64,000 bases of DNA, from assembly GCF_017901175.1 (NCBI RefSeq), contig NZ_CP072793.1, forward strand, positions 2,108,001 to 2,172,000. Reading direction: 5' to 3'. How positions within the stretch are numbered: position 1 is the stretch's first letter; each line of letters starts with the position of its first letter. Shown piece after piece: positions 51,103 through 58,238 of the stretch. The position numbers were made by a program, and so were the translations under genes. This DNA is from Thiothrix unzii. Lineage in GTDB: Bacteria; Pseudomonadota; Gammaproteobacteria; Thiotrichales; Thiotrichaceae. Below the pieces are notes generated by a model. The model saw only the letters and a list, made by a program, of their open reading frames with translations. It ran no database searches and was not told the DNA's origin.

Positions 51103-51130
51103 ATTGTATCCGAACAGATACGAATGTAAA
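51103..51130 (-). promoter_or_regulatory. Promoter and operator of the toxin-antitoxin cassette
   Basis: On the minus strand TTTACA (plus 51125-51130) and TACAAT (plus 51103-51108) are 16 bp apart, and the toxin ATG follows 6 bp later, so the leader is very short. An inverted repeat GTATC/GATAC (51106-51110 and 51117-51121) overlaps the -10, which suits repression by the antitoxin. Confidence 0.65.
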
Positions 51131-51174
51131 GGATCATCCCATTATTTGGGTGTTCAAATTTGGCACGCTTTAAC

Positions 51175-51981
51175 CCCTTCATGCGGCATACCCATGATGT
51201 GCCAGCTTTTCGAGGTTGGGCATCAGGCAAAACAGTTTCCATTGCCCGTCCACTTTGGCTTTACTGCGCAAGGTGAAGCGGTGCAGGCGTTTGTTGCCGC
51301 GCAAGTTCCCAAACACGGGTCGACGGTGGCGAAACGTTGGGCGATGATGCGTTTGCCGAGATCTGAATCAATTTTTAGCTTCATCTTTTCAGCGGCTTTT
51401 TCCATGCGTTCCGCTTGGCGCAGGAAGTCAGCGCGTGTGCCGGACTTTTCTTTGCTGGCATTGGACGGCAACTTCACCCCGTCGATGGCAAATAGCTCTT
51501 TGCCGATTAAGCCTTGGCGGTCACAAATCAGCAGCACTTGGGCAAACAGTTTGGCGATCAACTCCCCGGCATTGGCGATGAAGGCCGCCAGCGTGGTGAA
51601 ATGCGACTGGCTGTCACCGGAAACCGCAATGAACAGCATATTCTCACGGCACACCGCTTCGATTTTACGGCTGCTGATAATGCCACGGCTGTAGGCCAAC
51701 AGGATGATTTTGAGTAAAGCCGCCGGGTGAAAGGCTGCCGCTCCCTGCACATCATTCTTATAACGTTGGTGGAAGCCTTCAAGGTCGAGTTCGTTATCCA
51801 CCAAATGGCGTAGCGCGTATTCAAACGTACCGGGCAGGATTTGCCGGTCAAAGTCCAGTGCCAACAGTTTTAAGCCTTGATGCATCGGTTTGTAGCGTGC
51901 CATGCCTGCCTACTCATTAGGGTGCTTGCGATGCCTGATTATCCCACAAAATGGCGGTTTGGAGGGTTATTCTACACCCTC
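51175..51981 (-). mobile_element. IS1182-family element, internally deleted and end-truncated
   Basis: From 51175 to 51981 the sequence matches the complete element at 54414-56201 with few differences. It lacks 798 bp internally (bounded by TCATCT in the complete copy at 54803 and 55601), and it has lost the far inverted repeat. Its transposase-start end still finishes in the terminal repeat TCTACACCCTC (to 51981) and abuts AAC of an attC core, exactly as the complete copy does. Confidence 0.85.
51223..51903 (-). pseudogene. Remnant IS1182-family transposase
   Basis: The frame begins MARYKPMHQGLKLLALDFD and is nearly identical to the transposase at 54600-56123 up to EKAAEKM. It then jumps through the in-frame 798-bp deletion to LKIDSDLGKRIIAQRF. 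A 1-bp deletion near 51315 shifts the frame for the last 30 codons. The catalytic middle is lost, so it cannot transpose itself. Confidence 0.88.
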
Positions 51982-52130
51982 AACCGTCTCGTGTGACGGG
52001 CGCGGCGGGGAGTTTATCGGCGGTCAACCCGTCAACCCGTGGACAGTCTCGTGTGACGGGCGCGGCGGGGAGTCGAACGAGTCGGAGTAGCGGGCTGTCA
52101 CCGCGTCCGTCGTCGAATGTCTCGTTGGCG
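51982..52130 (-). repeat. attC-E, enlarged by an internal duplication
   Basis: On the minus strand it runs from the R'' core (plus GTTGGCG 52124-52130), beside the end of the small membrane protein gene, to the R' GTT (plus AAC 51982-51984), which abuts the deleted IS1182 copy. The arms match attC-B and attC-C. It is longer than they are because the L' arm is present twice, 60 bp apart. Confidence 0.7.
51986..52073. repeat. 28-bp direct repeat inside attC-E
   Basis: The same 28 bp (starting GTCTCGTGTGACGGG) occur at 51986-52013 and 52046-52073, a period of exactly 60 bp. Each copy is one L' arm of the attC palindrome, so the single R'' arm has two possible folding partners. Confidence 0.88.
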
Positions 52131-52172
52131 TATTAATTAGGGTTGCAAAGCACTAATAAAGTGGGCTGTCTT

Positions 52173-52562
52173 TTAATTTGCTGGTCGTGTTATTATTGAT
52201 CGTATCACTTGATAAAGTAGATATAGCATGACAGGCAAAGAGTAAGTCAACATAAAACCTTTAATTATAATAATATCCATCATTAAAAATACAATATATA
52301 AGCTAACTAATATAATCCAAGTTAGGTGAGGGATAGCTTTATATCTTAAGTGGATGAGTAAAGCTAAAGCAGAAAGTATGGCAAGAAAAAGAGCTAAATA
52401 AGATTCAAAGTAATTGGCAACAATGCGAGTAGCTCCATAATCATTACCCATGATAATTTCCCCTTCAGGGGGAGAGAAAGAGAAGTAAATGAAACTGTGG
52501 TAGCTAAAAATCACAATATTGATTAAAAACAAAACCAATATCGTTAAGATTTTTTTGTTCAT
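52173..52562 (-). CDS. Small four-helix membrane protein in a cassette
   Basis: The 129-residue protein has four probable membrane helices at about 5-25, 54-73, 78-97 and 100-123, with a short extracytoplasmic loop after the first. I do not recognise a family. It lies 50 bp behind the HExxH protein gene in the same cassette and just before attC-E. The arrangement fits an immunity or partner protein for that product, but this is inference. Base composition is strongly AT-rich. Confidence 0.6.
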   Translation of the reverse strand: MNKKILTILVLFLINIVIFSYHSFIYFSFSPPEGEIIMGNDYGATRIVANYFESYLALFLAILSALALLIHLRYKAIPHLTWIILVSLYIVFLMMDIIIIKGFMLTYSLPVMLYLLYQVIRSIITRPAN

Positions 52563-52612
52563 AGTTTTTTATGATTGCCGAATTAATTAATATTAAGCTG
52601 CTGAACTTTAAT

Positions 52613-53149
52613 TTACAATTTCTCTCTATAAATTACATTGAAAGCACCAGGGAGTTGAAATGCTTTAATCTTTAATTCTGCTTTGCAAAGCAGAGATGCA
52701 TCATCCATTTTTTCTTCTAAACATTTGATGGTATCCTTATAAGCAGGTCGCTCATATCTAACAGCACTAGCATTGTCCAAATAACCTAGTGCTTTGCCTT
52801 CAGCCTGTCCTTCGCAAATTTTAGGGGCATACTTGCTAAGTTGACTAATATGTATTTGTTCATGTTGAACATAGCAACTATGTATCCCACATTCATCAGA
52901 TATACCTGAACTGATAATCTCTTTAAATCCACCTTTTCCATCACAGGCTGTACCACCCTCTGATTTAATATCGTCTGGTGTAATTATTTGATTTGAAACA
53001 AAAAAGCCATCATTATTCATGCTGCCATCAGCTAATAAGTTTTTTTCAAACTTATTGATAAGTTGCTTATCTGGTTTTGTATCAAGAGCAGAGCTTCTTG
53101 ACACGTTGCGAGTTGTATCGAAAAAATTATTACTAATGCGATCTACCAT
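52613..53149 (-). CDS. Putative HExxH metallopeptidase-like cassette protein
   Basis: The 178-residue protein contains HEQIH at 96-100 in the context CYVQHEQIHISQL, followed by Glu133 in RYERPAY as a possible third zinc ligand. This arrangement is seen in zincin-like domains at the ends of secreted toxins. Six cysteines (69, 87, 92, 112, 143 and 155) suggest disulfides. There is no signal peptide. It shares a cassette with a four-helix membrane protein. Function unproven. Confidence 0.6.
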   Translation of the reverse strand: MVDRISNNFFDTTRNVSRSSALDTKPDKQLINKFEKNLLADGSMNNDGFFVSNQIITPDDIKSEGGTACDGKGGFKEIISSGISDECGIHSCYVQHEQIHISQLSKYAPKICEGQAEGKALGYLDNASAVRYERPAYKDTIKCLEEKMDDASLLCKAELKIKAFQLPGAFNVIYREKL

Positions 53150-53218
53150 GACTGTTATCTTTCATAAAGTTGTCCTTCCGCCAGTGTGGTTAAGATAAGG
53201 AATAAAATGTATCGAATT

Positions 53219-53252
53219 ACCGATAATCGGCATATTTTTAGTGATTATCGGT
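53219..53252. repeat. 10-bp inverted repeat upstream of the HExxH gene
   Basis: ACCGATAATC (53219-53228) and GATTATCGGT (53243-53252) are exact inverted copies with a 14-nt loop. T residues follow on the plus strand, but the nearest genes lie on the minus strand, and it sits 70 bp upstream of the HExxH gene. It is therefore more likely an operator or promoter element than a terminator. Confidence 0.45.
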
Positions 53253-53267
53253 TTTTATCTTAAATGT

Positions 53268-53367
53268 CGCCAACGCCTGGGCTCACCGGCAGCCAAAAGC
53301 GGAGTGGCTTGAAGCGTAGCGGAAAGCCGAGCAGCTTTTGGATGTCCGGTGTAGCCCTTTGTTAGCC
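53268..53367 (-). repeat. attC-D, distinct attC family
   Basis: On the minus strand the R'' core (plus GTTAGCC 53361-53367) holds the stop codon of the gene before it, and the R' core is GTTGGCG (plus 53268-53274). The L arms pair as GGGCTaCACCGG with CCGGTGAGCCC, leaving one unpaired A. This is the extrahelical base expected in attC. CCAAAAGC/GCTTTTGG extends the stem. The sequence differs from the other sites, so this cassette has another origin. Confidence 0.85.
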
Positions 53368-54387
53368 AATTTGTATTTGCCTCACACCATTCCATAGCAT
53401 GTTTTCAATAATCTCTTCAGAACGTGAAATGGTTTTTTCTCTTCTCTCACCATAAGAAATAGAGCTGCGGCTTGTTGTTTTAAACTCGCTAAGATATTCG
53501 AGGTTGAAACGCTCCATATGTGTTTTTGATTCTGTTGCATCTTTCTTTTCTTCGTCGCGCCATACGATCGTAATCCAAAATTCTAATTCGTTTTCCTGAC
53601 CTAGATTTAGCTCACCAATCTTTTTATTGAACGATTGTTTTTTCTTGTCCAGCGTCAATGATATCGAAGGCCCAGCAGAGGTACCTAAATCTTGATAATT
53701 AGTCCATTCAAGTGAAACGCCAAGTAAATCTTTAACAACATCGACAAGGTGTTCAACAGTGAGTTCTGGAGAAAAAGGAATTTCAAGTATCGCAGGAGTT
53801 CGATTGTTGGAGATCCGCATAACCAGGCTAGAATTCTTAACTTCTGATGTATATTGAGATACGTATTGTGGAAAGTAACGTTGATTTGCAAATGCTTGAG
53901 TTACGCGTTCTTTCGCAACAGGAATTCTATAGTCAAACCGATCAGAGATTAAATTTTCGTGGCGAATGCAAAGCTTATCCCAATGCTCTGGGCCTAGAAA
54001 TTCTATTTGCTTTTCATTTAATCCTAGTTTATTAGCTGCATCTATAATCGACGTGAACGCACTGCCAGTATAATTAGCGTTTGTGGCAAACGCGAAAGCT
54101 TCCCATGAGAGCTTTGCTTTCTCTGCAAAAGCAGAGTTTAGAGATTTTATACTTTCAGTTGAACTTAGAGACCCGAATGCGCCTTGTTCATTACTCTTAC
54201 ACTGAAAAGCTCTTTGCGCATTTCTATGAAGTATGTCCACCCCCTTATCGGGTGGCCGAAGCCGAATCAAGGAAGAATCGTTAAGTTCGGCATCCAACAA
54301 AGCATAGCAAAGTGATTCCCAAGCATCGCCGAAGCTTGTGTCTGGTGGATTAATTCGAAGAAACTGTGCTGAAAAATCAAATTTCAC
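53362..54387 (-). CDS. PD-(D/E)XK-like protein with possible ubiquitin-like domain
   Basis: The 341-residue cassette protein shows a nuclease-like N terminus: Glu24 in GDAWESLCYALLD, Asp51 in GVDIL, and Gln62-Cys-Lys64 in AFQCKSNEQG. This spacing is typical of PD-(D/E)XK enzymes with a QxK motif. Residues about 195-270 (ILEIPFSPELTVEHLVDVV, then SISLTLDKKKQSFNKKIGEL and ENELEFWITI) look like a beta-grasp, ubiquitin-like fold. The stop TAA lies in the attC-D core. I infer a defence-type nuclease; neither domain is certain. Confidence 0.55.
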   Translation of the reverse strand: MKFDFSAQFLRINPPDTSFGDAWESLCYALLDAELNDSSLIRLRPPDKGVDILHRNAQRAFQCKSNEQGAFGSLSSTESIKSLNSAFAEKAKLSWEAFAFATNANYTGSAFTSIIDAANKLGLNEKQIEFLGPEHWDKLCIRHENLISDRFDYRIPVAKERVTQAFANQRYFPQYVSQYTSEVKNSSLVMRISNNRTPAILEIPFSPELTVEHLVDVVKDLLGVSLEWTNYQDLGTSAGPSISLTLDKKKQSFNKKIGELNLGQENELEFWITIVWRDEEKKDATESKTHMERFNLEYLSEFKTTSRSSISYGERREKTISRSEEIIENMLWNGVRQIQIG

Positions 54388-54413
54388 GATGCTTCCGTGT
54401 TGTGTTGGCTAAC

Positions 54414-56201
54414 GAGGGTGTAGAAAAACCTAAATCTGATCATCCCATCCAGATCGGTCAGTCATTTTTTTGAACACCCCACACGGCTGACAGGTTTTTT
54501 CACTGTTGCCAACCTCCGGCTTCCTCATAACGCCCTGAATGCCGCCTGATACGGGCAATACGGTGTGTGTTTTCGTGTTTGGCTGCATCATTTCTCCCTT
54601 CATGCGGCATACCCGTGATGTGCCAGCTTTTCGAGGTTGTGCATCAGGCAAAACAGTTTCCATTGCCCGTCCACTTTGGCTTTGCTGCGCAAGGTGAAGC
54701 GGTGCAGGCGTTTGTTACCGCGCAAGTTCCCAAACACGGGTTCGACGGTGGCGAAGCGTTGGGCGATGATGCGTTTGCCGAGGTCTGAATCAATTTTTGG
54801 CTTCATCTGGTCGCTGTGGCTGGGGCTGTCATCACGCTTGCCTTGCAGGAAGGTGACTTGCCGTGCGCGGGTTGTGTCGGGTGTGCGTAGGCATTCGTGA
54901 CGGCGGGTGCAGGGTTCGCAGTCACGCAACGCGCCTTGGAAACGTACCGAGGCATAGCCGTTGAGGGTGCAATTCTTGCCGGTACGGTAGAGGCGTTTGC
55001 CCGCCGGACACAGGCAGTGACTGAGGTCTTCCGCTAACTGGAAATCACCGGGCTTAAAGGTGGTGACTTTGGGCGTTTTGTGGCGTTTGTTGGTTAACGG
55101 GTCGGGCTTTTGTTGGTGGATAGCTTGGTCGGCATAGCGTTCATCGCGTTGACGGTAGTCTTGGTCAGGGATGTAGGCATCAATCCCGGCTTCCGCTAGG
55201 GCTTTGAGGTTGGCTTCACTGTGGTAGCCGTTGTCGGCGGCGATCACCGTTTCGGGCTTACGCATTGAAGCGGTGGCATTGACCACGGGCATCAGTAGTT
55301 CTTGTTCCGACCCTGTGCCGTGGGCTTGGGCTTCGACAATGATTTGGTGCTGGCTGTCGACTGCCGCCACGCCGGTATAGCCTTGTACCACGCCTTTGCT
55401 GGTGGCCATTTTGGCGGATTCGTTGTCGGTACGGTTGGACAAACGGATACCGTTTTTAACCCCTTTGCGGTCTTCGGGGTTGTCCGCCAACCAATCACGT
55501 AACTGCTTGGCTTCGCGTTGTAGGCGTTCCAGTTGTTTGGCTTCGCGTTTGGCTGCTGCCTCATCCGTTTGGCTGGCATCAGTTTGTTGGTGTTTGCCGA
55601 TCATCTTTTCAGCGGCTTTTTCCATGCGTTCGGCTTGACGCAGGAAGTCAGCACGTGTGCCGGACTTTTCTTTGCTGGCATTGGACGGCAACTTCACCCC
55701 GTCGATGGCAAATAGCTCTTTGCCGATTAACCCTTGGCGGTCACATATCAGCAGCACTTGGGCAAACAGTTTGGCAATCAGATCCCCGGCATTGGCAATG
55801 AAGGCCGCCAGTGTGGTGAAATGCGGCTGGCTGTCACCGGAAACCGCAATGAACAGCATATTCTCGCGGCACACCGCTTCGATTTTACGGCTGCTGATAA
55901 TGCCACGGCTGTAGGCCAACAGGATGATTTTGAGTAAAGCCGCCGGGTGAAAGGCTGCCGCTCCCTGCACATCATTCTTATAACGTTGGTGGAAACCTTC
56001 AAGATCGAGTTCGTTATCCACCAAATGGCGTAGCGCGTATTCAAACGTACCGGGCAGGATTTGTCGGTCAAAGTCCAGTGCCAACAGTTTTAAGCCTTGA
56101 TGCATCGGTTTGTAGCGTGCCATGCCTGCCTACTCGTTCGGGTACTTGCGATGCCTGATTATCCCACAAAATAGCGGTTTGGAGGGTTTTTCTACACCCT
56201 C
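54414..56201 (-). mobile_element. Complete IS1182-family insertion sequence
   Basis: The 1788-bp element is bounded by perfect 17-bp inverted repeats, GAGGGTGTAGAAAAACC at 54414-54430 and its complement at 56185-56201. It is flanked on both sides by AAC (54411-54413 and 56202-56204), a 3-bp target duplication. Removing the element restores GGCTAAC next to GTCCGAATT, an attC R' core. So it interrupts attC-C at the very GTT triplet cut by integron integrase. About 170 bp at the left end before the transposase stop hold no gene. Confidence 0.93.
54600..56123 (-). CDS. IS1182-family transposase
   Basis: The 507-residue DDE transposase has the N-terminal DUF772 domain (FEYALRHLVDNELDLEGF, YSRGIISSRKIEAVC). 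The catalytic core includes FAIDGVKLPSNASKE, then VIAADNGYHSEANLKAL. The C-terminal cysteine cluster and end follow (CEPCTRRHECLRTPDTTR, RFATVEPVFGNLRGNK with the catalytic Glu). The frame is intact, so the element may be active. The copy at 51223-51903 is its deletion derivative. Confidence 0.93.
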   Translation of the reverse strand: MARYKPMHQGLKLLALDFDRQILPGTFEYALRHLVDNELDLEGFHQRYKNDVQGAAAFHPAALLKIILLAYSRGIISSRKIEAVCRENMLFIAVSGDSQPHFTTLAAFIANAGDLIAKLFAQVLLICDRQGLIGKELFAIDGVKLPSNASKEKSGTRADFLRQAERMEKAAEKMIGKHQQTDASQTDEAAAKREAKQLERLQREAKQLRDWLADNPEDRKGVKNGIRLSNRTDNESAKMATSKGVVQGYTGVAAVDSQHQIIVEAQAHGTGSEQELLMPVVNATASMRKPETVIAADNGYHSEANLKALAEAGIDAYIPDQDYRQRDERYADQAIHQQKPDPLTNKRHKTPKVTTFKPGDFQLAEDLSHCLCPAGKRLYRTGKNCTLNGYASVRFQGALRDCEPCTRRHECLRTPDTTRARQVTFLQGKRDDSPSHSDQMKPKIDSDLGKRIIAQRFATVEPVFGNLRGNKRLHRFTLRSKAKVDGQWKLFCLMHNLEKLAHHGYAA

Positions 56202-56288
56202 AACGTCCGAATTGACGGGCGCGGCGGGGAGTAGATTGGGCGAAGTCATGGGCTGTCACCGCGTCCGTCGTCGAATAACTCGTTATGC
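56202..56288 (-). repeat. attC-C, interrupted in R' by IS1182
   Basis: On the minus strand the R'' core (plus GTTATGC 56282-56288) stands 2 bp behind the stop of the 126-residue cassette gene. The arms match attC-B (ATTCGACGACGGACGC against GCGCCCGTCAATTCGGAC). The R' core is split: AAC at 56202-56204 on one side of the insertion sequence and GGCTAAC (54407-54413) on the other. Confidence 0.82.
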
Positions 56289-56290
56289 TC

Positions 56291-56671
56291 TTATCGCTGA
56301 TAGCCAAAAATATAAATATATTCATCTATTTCTGTAATAGGGATAGAACCTAAAGATTTAAGTGCTAAAATAAATTCTTCATAAATTGATTTATTTTTTG
56401 TGGTAACACCAGTTATTGGATTCCTAATATTGTGGAATATAGGAAATCTGACGGCATAAATGTCTTTGTATTCTGCTGGGCCTCCAGCGATGCCAGGATC
56501 ATCTATATAAGTTGTTTTTAGCATCTTTGGTTCTGGTGAACGGGCACTCTGAAACTTCTCTCTTTCTGTATAAGCCACTTCAAAAGTGGGGTAGAAATGG
56601 GAGGTCAGTAAAAGCACTTCTCTCCATTTAGTATTATTCATTAAGCTGGCAGAATATTTATTATTTGTCAT
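56291..56671 (-). CDS. Cassette protein of unknown function (126 aa)
   Basis: I do not recognise this 126-residue protein. It is soluble, with no signal or membrane segment. Motif-like stretches are WREVLLLTSHFYPTFEVAYT and YKDIYAVRFPIFHNIRNPITG. It starts 14 bp after the 163-residue gene, so the two share one cassette and probably a function. It is AT-rich and ends 2 bp before attC-C. Confidence 0.65.
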   Translation of the reverse strand: MTNNKYSASLMNNTKWREVLLLTSHFYPTFEVAYTEREKFQSARSPEPKMLKTTYIDDPGIAGGPAEYKDIYAVRFPIFHNIRNPITGVTTKNKSIYEEFILALKSLGSIPITEIDEYIYIFGYQR

Positions 56672-56685
56672 ATGCAGATTATTAT

Positions 56686-57177
56686 TTAAGATTTGATTAT
56701 TTTTTGAAGGTTGATGACCAAGGTTTTATCTTTGAATGGTATTGCATATAGAATGCCTTCACTAATATCTTTATCGCAATTGACCTGTATTGTGCATTTG
56801 TATATTTCTTCGGATGAGAAATTATCAGATATAATTCGTATCATCTCTATTATATACCAAGCAATTTGAAAAGCACGATTTTTATTATTTTCTATTGCTT
56901 TGCTTAATGATTCATCAACTATTAAAGATTCAAATTCTTCTTGTAAGAATCGAACCCAATGACGAATTTTTTCGACTTCGCCAAATGTTACGGTACAGTC
57001 TGGCTTGTATAGGTTAGTGATTGATGTATTTATGTCTTTGTTCGATATGTTGCAGATGTAAGCAAAATATCTGAATTCTCTAAAATATCCATTAACAATC
57101 GAAAGTGCATCTAAATAGCCATCAAGCCGACCAAGCCAGAATTCTATATTTATTTCATTTACGTCTAGATGAGACAT
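56686..57177 (-). CDS. Cassette protein of unknown function (163 aa)
   Basis: I do not recognise this 163-residue protein. It is predicted largely helical at first (FWLGRLDGYLDALSIVNGYF, then EVEKIRHWVRFLQEEFESL) and has strands at the end. There is no signal peptide or membrane segment. It is the first gene of a two-gene cassette between attC-B and attC-C, AT-rich like its neighbours. Confidence 0.65.
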   Translation of the reverse strand: MSHLDVNEINIEFWLGRLDGYLDALSIVNGYFREFRYFAYICNISNKDINTSITNLYKPDCTVTFGEVEKIRHWVRFLQEEFESLIVDESLSKAIENNKNRAFQIAWYIIEMIRIISDNFSSEEIYKCTIQVNCDKDISEGILYAIPFKDKTLVINLQKIIKS

Positions 57178-57189
57178 ATTATTTTATGT

Positions 57190-57279
57190 GCATAACGTCT
57201 GAATTGATGGGCGCGGCGGAGAGTGATTGGTCAGAGTTGCGGGCTGTCACTGCGTCCGTCGTCGAATATCTCGTTAGCT
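57190..57279 (-). repeat. attC-B
   Basis: 90 bp on the minus strand between R'' AGCTAAC (plus 57273-57279) and R' GTTATGC (plus 57190-57196). The arms ATTCGACGACGGACGC and GCGCCCATCAATT pair imperfectly, with unpaired bases on one side as attC sites need for strand choice. The last 13 or so codons of the gene at 57231-57866 lie inside it. The sequence family is shared with attC-C, -E and -F. Confidence 0.82.
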
Positions 57280-57866
57280 ATTTTTGCTTTTTTGCCTTCA
57301 AATTTTACGATATATCCATAATCTAATTTTGCTGGATAGTAAAAACCAGTTACTAGATCATCATTAAATGTTAAAACCATGATGGCATAACCAACCGTTT
57401 TCTTTGATATTTCTATGCCAAAGTAAAATTTATTCCGTTCGACTTTAAATGCTGTTCCTGTCCAAGTAGATCTTAATTTCCCATCATTTTTATTGAATGA
57501 AACTCCAGAGATTTCTGTGCCGAATATTGTTTGTTTTATTGAGAAGCTTACATTGGATTCATCTTGATCAATATCATTACGTAAAGCTATCTCTTTATCT
57601 TTTTCTTTGTTTTCAACAATTGGTGTAGCAATGCCTTTGTAACCGCCTTTTATATATGCCTCTCCCAAATAAAACCTCAATAGAAATTTATTTGAAATAA
57701 TGATCCAAAACATGACTCCAGATACCAATAACTGAGAAATTTTAATGGCCGTATCAAAGTTGTTTAACTGGGTGGCAGGGGTTATGCCAATGAGAAGATG
57801 ATAAATTAATAGGGATATGACGAATGCAATGGCAATGAAAAATCTTAGTACATTTAAATTTATCAT
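57231..57866 (-). CDS. Two-helix plus beta-barrel protein resembling Cap15 (S_2TMBeta)
   Basis: The 211-residue protein begins with two membrane helices at about 5-27 and 42-68. A beta-rich domain follows: GGYKGIATPIVENK, VSFSIKQTIFGTEISGVSF, KLRSTWTGTAFKVERNKFYFG. This order and the pattern IKQTxFxTEI...S..A resemble the SMODS-associated 2TM-beta effector (Cap15), which breaks the inner membrane when a cyclic nucleotide binds. No CD-NTase gene is next to it, so it may work differently. It is a single-gene cassette whose C terminus is read from attC-B. The family call is by eye. Confidence 0.5.
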   Translation of the reverse strand: MINLNVLRFFIAIAFVISLLIYHLLIGITPATQLNNFDTAIKISQLLVSGVMFWIIISNKFLLRFYLGEAYIKGGYKGIATPIVENKEKDKEIALRNDIDQDESNVSFSIKQTIFGTEISGVSFNKNDGKLRSTWTGTAFKVERNKFYFGIEISKKTVGYAIMVLTFNDDLVTGFYYPAKLDYGYIVKFEGKKAKIANEIFDDGRSDSPQL

Positions 57867-57902
57867 AAGAAATAAGTTTTCAAGGTGATTTTAAGTGTAA
57901 GG

Positions 57903-57964
57903 GAGCTAACGTTAAAGCATTTTATGCCGTGTGCGGCAGCACTGGGCATAAATGTCTTGTTGGA
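57903..57964 (-). repeat. attC-A, short site
   Basis: 62 bp on the minus strand, with R'' GTCCAAC (plus GTTGGAC 57958-57964), a perfect RYYYAAC, and R' GTTAGCT (plus AGCTAAC 57903-57909). The L arms pair as CATTTATGCC with GGCATAAAATG, leaving one extra base, and GTGC/GCAC closes the hairpin. It is the attC nearest the integrase. Confidence 0.85.
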
Positions 57965-58079
57965 CGGAACCGCGTGCTACGGAGTCCCACTCTTTATCTA
58001 TAAGGGGATTGCTTTTCCAGCCTTTCGCTACATTAGCCCATGCTGCCCGATTATTTAACACCGACTGCTGCTTTTCCAT
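57912..58079 (-). pseudogene. Remnant of first cassette gene cut by the IS91-like element
   Basis: A 55-residue frame begins MEKQQSVLNNRAAWANVAKG and runs through attC-A. The frame is open into the IS91-like element upstream but changes character at about 58085, next to CTTG (CAAG on the minus strand), a tetranucleotide used by IS91 elements. I take it as the back end of a cassette gene whose front was separated or lost. No family recognised. Confidence 0.4.
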
Positions 58080-58238
58080 TGCCTTGTCACCGCCTGCTAC
58101 CCTGATTGTGGTCAAACATAGCACAGGGTCAGGGGCGTTTCGAGCCTTTTGTCCAGCAGACGCAACAGCCGTGGGGGGCAGTCCGGGGCTGCCTGTTTTT
58201 CCCTTGCCCAAAGCTAAACCTACCTGCCTATTGTGCCG

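Noticed and set aside
51902-52136. Short plus-strand frames with the repeated peptide VSCDGRGGE
   Set aside because: They are a by-product of the 28-bp repeat inside attC-E and have no ribosome site.
50457-57279. CRISPR array suggested by the recurring GC-rich repeat
   Set aside because: The repeats are 1-4 kb apart, imperfectly palindromic and separated by genes, which fits attC and not CRISPR.
57912-58211. 99-residue protein spanning 57912-58211
   Set aside because: The frame crosses the probable end of the IS91-like element at about 58085; only the part behind it can be cassette sequence.
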